Below are positions 36,366-45,657 of a stretch of 64,000 bases of DNA, in pieces. Every line of letters starts with the position of its first letter. The stretch's first letter is position 1. The position numbers and the translations under genes were made by a program. The stretch lies in contig NC_087378.1 in assembly GCF_963675165.1 (NCBI RefSeq), positions 1,915,525 to 1,979,524 on the forward strand, written 5' to 3'. This DNA is from Halichondria panicea (taxonomy: Eukaryota > Porifera > Demospongiae > Suberitida > Halichondriidae). Under the pieces are notes generated by a model. It was not told the DNA's origin. It did not search any database and saw only the letters and a list, made by a program, of their open reading frames with translations.

Positions 36366-37420
36366 CTAGTCAGTACTGAGATCTTTTCTGAGACTTTTTG
36401 ATCTTTTGACATTCTTTTGCTTGGCTAGCTTGTACTGCTCAAGCCAAGAAGACACCATTGAAAAACCTCTCATAGTTATCCACTTTTCAATTATCTCCTC
36501 CAGCAATTGTGATTGTTCAATCTCTAAATCAATGTCAATGGATATCATAGACCACCAAAATTGTACATCATCATCGGCTACTACTTCAGCAATCAACTCC
36601 TTACTGCTCGTTTGTTGTGTTCGTAAGTGCTGTGGGAGCAATTCTTGTGTTTTTATTTCAATAGCTTTAAACAGCATAAAACTTTTGTCATCTACGTAGA
36701 ACAGTCCACCTCTGTCAATGTTTGCCATCCATTCCATTGAAAAGTCGTAAAAAGAGCAGTCTTCAATACTTCCATGTCGATGACCCACCATTTTCATTTG
36801 AGAGAGACATTCAACAAAGTTAGCAGCAGTACATGAATTAACTTTTTTATACACTTCTAATAGCTTTTTTGTTGTATAGCCGGCTGCATATCTAACAGCA
36901 TTACATTCGTCACATGAAAGATCTTCTCGTTTACGGGTAAGCTTACTTGAATTATCTTCACAGTGACTTAGACTCCTAGCCAAAACTTTTTCGAACAAAA
37001 CTCGATTTACTGACTGCTGTTGATGTACACTGACAACTGATATTCCTAGCTGGGCACAACCATGTTTCCATACACCAGGTAGTTCCTGCTGTGATGACGT
37101 GAAGAATAATGTTTGAGCTCGCTCTTTTGCTGTGTGTTCTCTGACTCTCCCAAAGTGCTTCAGTGTTTTGTTTATCACAGCTACTAGTTCCAGACAAAAT
37201 GTTTGAAGTATGGCCTTCTTTTCAGCTGACTGTGACAATTCCACAACTTGTTGTATAGATCTTTTACTTTCTACTTTAACATCAATTTCTTCTTCCGTCT
37301 TTAACACACATCCAATAGCATTCAACACAATTTCCAACTCGTCTTCTATTTTCTTGTTCGATGGCTTCTTCATAGATGGTTTGTTTGAAGGTGTCTTTGT
37401 CCTAGCCTGAGCCTCAGCCA
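36366..37420 (-). CDS. accessory ORF of the P-like transposon, function unknown
   Basis: An intact single-exon ORF of 350 codons, ATG at 37420-37418 (MAEAQARTKTPSNKPSMKKP), stop at 36366-36368, transcribed toward the transposase from the opposite end. The N-terminus is Lys/Ser/Thr-rich and DNA-binding in character. The middle holds LSCDECNAVRYAAGYTTKKL, with a CxxC pair and the AGY motif seen before the C-terminal part of many transposases. The end has ITMRGFSMVSSWLEQYKLAK and a basic KRSKSLRKDL tail. I recall similar WxxxRGFS..W.E.YK proteins among uncharacterised sponge and cnidarian predictions, which fits a transposon-borne family. It could be a repressor, a DNA-binding partner, or a captured host gene. 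It is intact although the transposase is broken. Confidence 0.7.
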
Positions 37421-37606
37421 TAATCAAACGTAAGCCTCGATTAAACCGCAGCGAAACGCGGATAGTATTCGAGGAGTTTTGTCGTTTCCAATCCCTCTAT
37501 CTCGTTTATCTATGATGAGACATACCCCCACCCCTGCCCCCTGTATTCTCATTCTGTTAGTATACTATTTACAGATCAGTATTGAAATATAATTTTCTCT
37601 ACAGAG

Positions 37607-40600
37607 ATGTCTGCCATGATAAATTGTTGTGTGTACAATCGGTCGGTAAACAAAACTTTACTTCCTTGGAGAATTATTTCAATCGATGAACCAGGTATAA
37701 GCGTTGAACAATACTTTGAACAAAGAGTTTTTAAAGAAATTGCAGATTCACCCCAGGAGCTTCAAATAGATTCAGCATTTCTTGGAAAAGGAAAAGATTC
37801 TTTGGATAGAATCGAACTATCACTGGTACTGGAAAGAGCTGCTGCTGTTTTTGGTCCCTTCCTGAAGTATCATGTCAGTGTACTAGAACGATCTCTGCCT
37901 GCTACTCATACAACAGATGCTTTCGCTATGATGATGCGTAGTTCCCAGTTGCTCTCTCAGCCTGGGCTACCTTCTAGTGTCCCAGAGCGCACCAACAAAG
38001 ATAAGCTTTATAATGATGTTTTGAAGCTCTTTAATGATGAGGATGTTGCTTTTCCTGGCTCTGAAATCCAGTCGGGTGGACACAGATTTATGGTTGCTAT
38101 TGTTGATTGCCTGTGGTATTTAGATGGTCACCATTCTGCCTTGGAGAAGCAATCTTGTACAATTCCTAGCCTATTTACTCGTTTCAATGGCTACAATACT
38201 CCTGAAGTTTCGAAACACAGAAAGAGAAGTATCTCAAGTCTTTCTGGCATCACCCTTGAGACCCTGGCATCCACGTTGTTTCACAACTTGCAAAAATCCT
38301 TTTGGTCATCTGAGCGATTGAAGTCTCTGCATATGAACACTGAATCGTTAGCCAGAAGCATTGCATCTTATTCTGACTACCTCTCCTCACAACGAAAGAA
38401 GACAAGCACGTTGCACAAATCGCCATTGCCTGTACGACATATTTCAGATTCTATGTCTGTGAAGTTTGTTAAAGCATCAACTGGACTATTTCCCTGTGAT
38501 AAAAGATTAGAATGGTTGTGTTTGTGTTTGCAAGAGAAATTGGAGTACGAATTTTTGTCTCTCTGTGAATTCGTTCCTGAAACCGCAAGAGAACGTTACG
38601 ACTACGTAAAAGTTCTTGAGAGAAATGGGCTTCCATATCCGATCATGTTTTTGACACACTCATCGGGAAACAATATAGGCAATTTGCACTTTGTATGGAA
38701 GCTACCAACTGCTAAGTCTATTGAATCAACTTTTGAAGAGAGTGTTACAACTATTGAGGCCATTAAGCTTATTCTTCCGCAATACCATACTCGTGCTATG
38801 CGCCGTGAAGTATTTGCCAAGTTTGGTCGGATTTCATCCAAAGTGAAACCAGCTGCTTTGCGCTTTCTCTACCGGGAATTGACTGCAGACTGTGCCGCTT
38901 CTCATGACACACCAGAAGCAATTATTGATGAGCGTGTACGTTCAATCATTTTGATGGAACCAGAAGACCCTCACACTGTTGTTGATTTACGAGAAGTGAA
39001 GTCGCAGGAAACAAAGACCAAGTACGATGTATTTTGGGATGAGGCAAAGAAATATATCAACGAAGATATCGGTGTGGCGGTTGATGACCGAAGACATGGT
39101 GACGTAACCCACATGGCTAAAGCTATATCTGTTAGAGATCTACGTGATCAAGTCACCAGCAAATGCCCACCAGGTGAGTTTTAATACAATTTTTAATGCA
39201 ATTAGTAATAATTATACATGTATGCTGATATTAATTTTAACTACCCAGTTTATATTTGTATGCTCTCAATGTAGGTACGATGATCCCCTCTGAGGAATGG
39301 CTAAGGCTCCAGTTCTGGCCTAAGACAAAGGCAGCTAAAGTTGCAATGCAATACACTGGAAGGCTAAACATCCGATATATGATTCAAAAAAGGCAATTTC
39401 GAAAGACTCATGCCGATGAACACTATGCTGCTGCTCTGTATCGATACATGCGAGAGTATGCTGTCCAGCTGTTAGAATACTGCAATATGATATCGATTGA
39501 CGATAAACACAGGCTGAAGGTTGGCGAACCAGGATTTCCTGTTCCTGCCGCAGAAAGAGGTAGACGTGTTATAGTTCGTTCTGGCACAACATTCGAAGTT
39601 GGAGACCATGATTTCACCAAGTTCTCTATTATCCCATCTGTAGTGCTCCTTATTCACATACCAGAGACCATTGAAGACTCGTGGCCAAGTTGCAGTTGGC
39701 TTCAAAGATGCAGCGTTTGAAAGCTCTTCACCGATACGACATGCTACTGAATTGTCTTCGATTCTAAAGAGCAAAGAAGAGTACCAGAAACCAGTTTTGT
39801 TTGTGTACAGCGATGGCGGACCAGACCATCGAATAACGTATGTATCCGTTCAGCTTTCTTTAATATGCTTATTTCTAAGTCTCGATTTGGATTTCCTTTG
39901 TGCTGTGAGAACTGCTCCATCGCACTCATGGCGAAATCCTGTGGAGAGGGTCATGTCAACTCTGAACTTAGGACTGCAATGTGTTGGGCTTATGCGAGAG
40001 AAAGGAGACGATGAATTTGAGAAGGAAGCTTCCAAATGCAATAGTCTCACTTCTTTGCGGGAAACTGCCAAGAAAGACCCAAACTTTAAGTCAGCTGCTA
40101 TAGACAGCTTGTCTCATGTAAAGTCGCTTCTTGTTCAAGTGCTACGCAGACTGAAACTGAAAGACAAGACCTTTACTCCATTTTTTCCTGCTTCTGAAAT
40201 TGATATTGACACTCTCTGGAATGAAGCTATACGTGTAGATTCAACCCTCAACAGAGAAGAGTCCATAACAACCAAAAAGCTACCTGGAAAGAAAGACCTG
40301 AACGCTTTTCTACAGCATTGCTGTACTCGAAGACATTACTCATTTCAAATAAAGAAATGTGGTTCCGATAGCTGTACTATTTGTCGACCTCCAAGGCTTC
40401 CTAAGCAAGTGTTCAATAGTCTCAGTGTACTACCTGACCCTGTTCCAACTGAAGACGGCCACTACAAGTCATTTGAGGAGTTACTTGGTACACCCACTGA
40501 TGGTAGCTTCAGACCCTCTCTTCAAAAAGTAAAGAAGACACTGCCTTTTTCAGCCAGCATTCAACACGTTAAGAACGTTGATATGATGTTGCAATGTGAA

Positions 40601-40909
40601 GAATGTTCAATGTGGAGGCTGCTTTACAGTCGGTGTAAGCTAACACGTCAAGAAAAAGTCGATCTTAATGATGCTGTAGAAGACCTGGCATTTACATGCG
40701 GAGCACCAATACAAGACCTTCATCTGCCTGGTCGCCTAAATGATGTGTATACAAGACAAATACATTGTGAAGAGCCAATCGAAAAACTGTACTATACAGC
40801 CAAGTATACTCCTATTTGTATATACTGTGCCCAAAATGTGGACGATGTGCCAGCAGACCAGTACCCTCAGTGTTGTTTGTGCAAAGACAAACCAATAATC
40901 AGAAAGTAA
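37607..40909 (+). pseudogene. large DDE-like transposase-type protein, frameshifted
   Basis: Exon 1 37607-39173 begins MSAMINCCVYNRSVNKTLLP. Exon 2 starts at 39275 (GTMIPSEEWLRLQFWPKTKA). The frame shifts by one near 39680 (…IPETIEDSW | RGQVAVGFKDAAFESSS) and then runs to the stop at 40909. The core VLFVYSDGGPDHRITYVSVQ with RTAPSHSWRNPVERVMSTLN resembles a DDE/RNase-H-fold active site. The C-terminus holds paired cysteines (CGSDSCTIC, CEECSMW, CIYCAQN, CCLCKD) suggestive of zinc binding. I recognise it as a family widespread in sponge and cnidarian genomes but cannot assign a named superfamily. The total is about 1070 residues. The frameshift probably reflects a short deletion, since no splice signals fit there. 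The start lies just after an acceptor-like TCTACAG. Confidence 0.65.
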
Positions 40910-41063
40910 TTTTATATGTTTTCAGTGTAATTATAATTTTATTCATGAGACATTTTTGTGGTTATTGTATAATGAGATTCATAAAAATAATGTTTTTGAT
41001 GAGTTGAGAATAATGAGGATAATGAGGATATCCGCCCGCCCGCTTGCAATTAGAGAAACTTCA

Positions 41064-41096
41064 GGACCAGAAACCAGAGTGTCACTTGGAGTGGCC
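41064..41096. repeat. right 33-bp terminal inverted repeat
   Basis: Exact inverse of 32528-32560. It ends 11 bp before the start codon of the Ig-TM-PARP gene, so the transposon end forms that gene's immediate 5' flank. Confidence 0.9.
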
Positions 41097-41107
41097 TAAA
41101 CAACAAA

Positions 41108-43391
41108 ATGGACAAGTTTAGCTGGCGTACTCTAATTGTGTTTCTCTTCTCTCTGATAGAACTATGCACATCTCAAGGTACGTCTTTGGAGTCTACCTAC
41201 ATGTAGATCTTGATCTATAAAACTATACTATTAAATGTTATGTTGTGTTTTCTTTCTGTCACCAGCACCCTCCCTAGCTCGAGCTCTCCTGCCTAGCTAC
41301 AGGGTTAACCCCTCCACCTCGCCATTCTTCCCGTACTGCTCGTTTAATGGTGACCCCACACCACAAATTTCATGGAGCTTTGAAGGACAAATGTACGTAG
41401 TCTCTTTTCAGTATAGGAAATTATGGTTTTTAGGCTTAAACCTTAACCGAGCATAAAATACCAGTTTGTAAAACATTAAACTGTACTGTTTAACTGTAAC
41501 AATCCCTAGAGCCATGTTCAAAAGGATAACACCAAAATTAGTGATTATTCCTAAACAGATGTGTGTTATTTGTCGGTGAACATTCATCACCTTTGGTAAG
41601 ATACTCCGTCTTTATTGTGACTATCTCCACTTCTCACAGGTTGCCCACGGACAGTTCTCAGGGAGGTCCCTATTACATCCCAGCCACGGGAGTCCTGGTG
41701 CTTAGTGGAGCCAGCTCCGGCATGTACACGTGTACAGGAATGAATCAGCTTGGGATGGACAGTCAAACCATCACCATCACTATAGTCGGACAGAGTGAGT
41801 GGGCGCCATATGTGATAATACCAATTAATGCCTTCGAGGTCGATACGCCCTTGCTAGTAATTAGTAATCAGCTTATCGGTTACGTGTATGATTTACCGGT
41901 ATTTGAATATGAAGTGTGTAATTTCATACTAATGGAAGGTGCTGTACATTGCGAACCTCAGATATTTCGTTCACCTCCAATATCGGAGTTCTATAATAAT
42001 GTATAACAGTATAGTTGAAAAGAAATTGCCAACATTACAGTACTATTATAATAGTGCTCTGTATAATATATAATTATAATGACCCCATCCCCCTCCACAC
42101 ACACACACACACACACAGTCACAACCGCCCCCTGGTATTTGATGCCATACATGTGGTTCGTGTATATATTGATTGTCTGGGCCATCTGTGTCGTTCTCAT
42201 GGTTCTTCTGTTCTGCTACAAGAAGAAACCTGTAGACAGACGACTATACGTATACCCGTCTCTGCCTACGCGCGCCTCGGGTAACAACTACTATAACCCG
42301 TATAGCTAGTAATTTTCGGGGGACAAAACATGTAGTTGAGCAATAATTTAATCACTTCGTGAAATAATATTTTTTGTGGCCGGTTGCTGCCTGCACGCAG
42401 GTAAAGGTAGGCAAGGTCACTTCATTCATGGGTAAAATATTCGTTGTCTGAGCTCCAACCACGAAAACCACAAATAATTTCATTCCTCGGAAATTACCAG
42501 CTATACAGTAGTCAGTGCATGCATGATTGCTTCATAGAAAGCTAGCTAGCTCAAATACGTTTGCTGTAATTAATCTTCTAATTATGTGGGAGTTGAGTAT
42601 ACTCTTCATTCATACTCTCTGTATAATTTAGTGATTATGTAGCTCTTATCTTTTTTGCTTGATCCTCTCAGGTATAAAAAGTCCAGACACTTGGGACGAT
42701 ATGCCTTCCGATTCTCCGGTTGTCTGTGTCGACCTCAAACCAGATGGTATTGAATACAATGAAGTGTTAGTTGCTTTCAACAAGTCCATGTCCAAGGGTA
42801 ATAACTACACTGACATTGTCAGGATACAGCGAATACAGAACCCAAAGTTGTATAGCTCGTATGCACAAGCAAAAGAGCAAATGAGTAAAACCAATCCACC
42901 GAACCATCAAAACGAACGTCAACTTTTCCATGGCACAGATATTTCCAGTGTAAATCGCATCAATACAAACGGTTTTAATCGAACTTTTGCTGGAAAACAT
43001 GGTATGTTAAATTATAATTATGTGCATATTGTTTTTATCATTGTTAGACGTGGAAACTGTATGCAATCAATAATATTAAATTTATTTCAATTTCACAGCT
43101 AAGGTATATGGAGTGGGTACATATTTTGCCAGAGATGCTTCCTACTCAGCCAGCTCAACATACTCCCAGCCTGATAGCAAGGATCAAAAGTACATCTATT
43201 TGGCAAGAGCGCTAGTTGGTGAATACACAGTAGGCAGTAGCAGCATGGAGGTCCCCCCAGCAAAAGACCCACAAAAAAACGTAAATGTGCTCTTTGACTC
43301 ACTAGTCAACAATACCTCGGACCCAACAATCTTTGTTGTTGGACCAGACGCTCACTCCTACCCCGAGTATTTGATTACTTTCAAAGGGTAG
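41108..43391 (+). CDS. Ig-domain transmembrane receptor with cytoplasmic PARP (ADP-ribosyltransferase) domain
   Basis: Six exons (41108-41177, 41266-41392, 41640-41794, 42119-42280, 42672-43001, 43099-43391) join without a frame break into 378 residues. Introns 1, 3, 4 and 5 are all phase 1. MDKFSWRTLIVFLFSLIELC is a signal peptide. One Ig domain spans residues ~35-117 (FFPYCSFNGDPTPQISWSFE … SGMYTCTGMNQLG, with the Cys-Trp-Cys core). A ~22-residue membrane helix follows (MWFVYILIVWAICVVLMVLL) with the stop-transfer KKKPVDRR. The cytoplasmic part is a complete PARP14/15-type catalytic domain: WDDM and VDLKPDGIEYNEV entry, IQRIQNPKLY, the NAD-binding His in RQLFHGTD, the Tyr in GVGTYFARDASYSAS, YIYLARALVGEYTVGS, PPAKDP, and the end YPEYLITFKG. 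The PARP1-type catalytic Glu seems absent, as expected of mono-ADP-ribosyltransferases. The exon-4 donor (GTAACA) is weak, and read-through gives a short isoform ending YYNPYS. The PARP exon has no usable upstream ATG of its own, which supports the fusion. Confidence 0.75.
42294..42510. mobile_element. 217-bp MITE in intron 4 of the Ig-PARP gene
   Basis: The inverted ends share the CGTATAGCTAGTAATTTTC / GGAAATTACCAGCTATACAG motif with the MITE at 6720-6891. The left end lies 13 bp after the exon-4 donor. Its CCG TAT AGC TAG supplies the stop codon for the unspliced reading frame. Confidence 0.7.
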
Positions 43392-44050
43392 AAGAACTAT
43401 GCACAACTGTATACATGACATTAATTTTTTGTGTGAAGTTATTTTAGCAGTATAGTTTTGACGGTAGTTTGATTTTTAGTATACAGGTACATATCTATAT
43501 AATTATACGCAACATTATTGCTGTGACTGTTTTCCCCGACCGGCTTTGTTGTTCCGGTGTTTCAATTATTTAAACATAAAATTGGTAGTGTAGATCATGT
43601 AATTTTGTTCTCCCCATCGGTTTTTTTGTGTCCGGTATTGTTTTTCATGTGTGTTGAAAGATATAATAATATTTGTACGTGCTGAATGAGATTGTGAACT
43701 TTATTATCATTATGGTAAGCAACTGAATATCACGACCTTAATCACTGCATGTATGAAAATTATTCCCATTATACCTCTGTGGGCCATACACAGATCCCAG
43801 CCTCATGGAGGTTCGGAGGGATCGAACCACACCGAACAGATATATATATATTCCTTTGTGCAGAGACTAAACGCAGAATCCATTCCAATTCCCATGCAAT
43901 CAAGTACACGTCCATGCATGTTAAATATAGAATGTACATATTGCCCCCCCCCCCCCCCACAGAAGAGGTATTGGTAACGGAAAAGCAGTTCACATAATCA
44001 TTTTATATGATCTGCAGTAAACCTCAAACTATCCGCGTTGCGCCCTATAT
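43392..44050. other. intergenic, 3' of the Ig-PARP gene
   Basis: AT-rich, with a poly-C tract near 43945. No gene or RNA is recognised. Confidence 0.6.
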
Positions 44051-44980
44051 AATTATGCCTCGAGGCGTAGCCGCACGAGGGATACGGTAAAGCTGACTGT
44101 GTGTGTGTCTGTGTGTCTGTTCCAGCTGTAACTGCTCAACAGTTGCAATGCGACGAAAACTAACAGCTTCTATAGGCTTCTAGCCACGTTCTCTTGGATT
44201 TTGATTCGTGGATTAGCAAACTAAAGCTTCTTTCTCGAGTTATGGCTAGTTTGACTCACATTGAAGGCTGTTGCAGTCTCTTCAGAATCTTTCATAGCAT
44301 CATCTGTCCGCACAAACTTTCTATTCAACATATGAGTTAGCCTTGCACTAAAGCGCTAGCTTTTTGTTAGCTACAAGACCCAGAAAATACCTGTTAAAAC
44401 AGCTAGCTAGCATGCAGTAGCCATTTGTGAAATTGATCTCTTTGGACACACCCTTTAATTATTCCTATGGATGTAATGCGCATGCGCGCTCATTCCCCAG
44501 ATCCAGATCCTCCTGGCAGAATCATATTTTTCTTGAGGGCCTGGTAAGCCACAAAACACTACTATATATAGATAACAATATGCATGTACACAAGTCTTTT
44601 CTTCTTAAATATTATAATTATACACTGCATGAACTACAGATCCAATTTTCTTCTTTCTTGAGGTCCTGGTATTAAAGCCACATAATACAACAATAGATGC
44701 ATGTAATAAGTCTTTTCTTCTCAGTGACTTTATATAGATAAGCTAACTTTATGAAATAATTATGCACTTCCGCTTATAATTAATTGAAAACAAAATCTTC
44801 TTCTTTGTTGCTTCCTAGATCCTTGAGGTCCTGGTATAAGCAGCCACAAAACACAACATGATACCATAATTATACAATTGCAAGTCAGTTTTAGACAGAT
44901 TATTTTATACACTTTTAACTCTTCTATACTTTCTCTTCTATACTTTTGAGCGAAAGCAAATCATGGCGAGAGGCATTAGC
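44051..44980. repeat. dispersed repeat, copy 1 (inverse of 57340-58150)
   Basis: Starts with the palindrome GCCTCGAGGC, then a TACGGTAAAGCTGACTGTG segment with GT repeats, TTCCAGCTGTAACTGC, GCGCATGCGCGC and about three tandem units starting CTTGAGGTCCTGGTA. It ends near TTTTGAGCGAAAGCAAATCA. The same blocks occur in reverse order and on the opposite strand at 57340-58150. A short fragment is at 26938-27080. The class is not identified. Confidence 0.75.
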
Positions 44981-45657
44981 ACAGCGCCAGCTTGAACACT
45001 AGTTATAAATGAGGCTATTTTGCTGGATAACTCGTTCAAAATAAGTTGTGTTTCCTCGAGACGTCATCTCTAATGCAATTAATTAGGTATAGATGAGGCA
45101 AAGCACTAAGTCCAATTTCTTGGACTGTACCTGTCAGAGCATATGAAATAGCGGCCACGGTGACAAGCTATTCCGGACCCCCCCCCCATCCATCATTCAC
45201 CACAACAGTGTTCTTGTCACAAATAAACCTGCGTATCACGAAAACATGCATGTTTCATGCTGTTGTTGAACTGTGAAACATGTTGATGAATGTGAATCCC
45301 ATGCACTCATGATGGGAGAATAATTCCTATCAGGAAGAGGTTGATGGAAATGGGCAAGATTGTGTCATGTGTGTGGATGTGTGGTGTCATAACTCATTTA
45401 CCAGAATAGCTTGATCTCTGGTAAGTCTATGCATACTCGTCTATGCATACTCTATGGCTACTCTAGTCACACCTTTCTTCTATGCAAACACAATGACTAA
45501 ATTATGTTATATCAGTATGATTTCTTGTAGAATAATAATTCGCGTGGGCGTCGAAAACATCTAAAATTTGCAACCTTGTGGCTAAACGCGTTACCAGACC
45601 CACCCCTTTTACAGCTAGCTAAAAATCGATAGCAGAGCCGGTAAAGCAATGTGAGAA
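44981..45657. other. intergenic, 5' of the ankyrin gene
   Basis: No gene is seen. Contains a C-tract near 45178 and the presumed promoter of the ankyrin gene. Confidence 0.5.

Larger units (their letters stand above)
32859..37514. mobile_element. P-element-like transposon, 4656 bp, 7-bp target duplication
   Basis: The ends are CATAGATAAAAGAGAGAGAG and its inverse (…CTCTATCTCGTTTATCTATG), with the shared core GGGATTGGAAACG near 32880 and its complement near 37483. The 7-mer ATGAGAC directly flanks both sides (32852-32858 and 37515-37521). Two genes converge inside: a transposase with P-element/THAP9-type motifs on the plus strand and an accessory ORF on the minus strand. A 530-bp relative with the same termini and its own 7-bp duplication is at 52415-52944. 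Confidence 0.85.
32528..41096. mobile_element. DNA transposon with 33-bp terminal inverted repeats, interrupted by a nested P-like element
   Basis: 32528-32560 and 41064-41096 are exact inverse copies over 33 bp (GGCCACTCCAAGTGACACTC at the left start). Between them are the transposase-type gene 37607-40909 and an inserted 4656-bp P-like element (32859-37514). Without the insertion the element would be about 3.9 kb. A trinucleotide TAA abuts both outer ends and may be a target duplication. A plausible 5'-UTR exon ends at 32694 (donor GTAAGT) and pairs with the acceptor TCTACAG at 37604, so the P-like element would sit in a 5'-UTR intron. An NRF1-type palindrome lies at 32610. That the two repeats are the termini of one element is an inference. 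The alternative is an inverted duplication of host 5' sequence. Confidence 0.6.

Noticed and set aside
37501-37525. An 8-bp target duplication for the P-like element
   Set aside because: Only seven bases (ATGAGAC) match on both sides; the eighth differs either way it is extended.
42672-43391. Independent small PARP gene
   Set aside because: No upstream ATG or promoter is visible, the segment begins at a good acceptor, and its phase matches the membrane exon; kept as the fusion, with lower confidence than the other splices.
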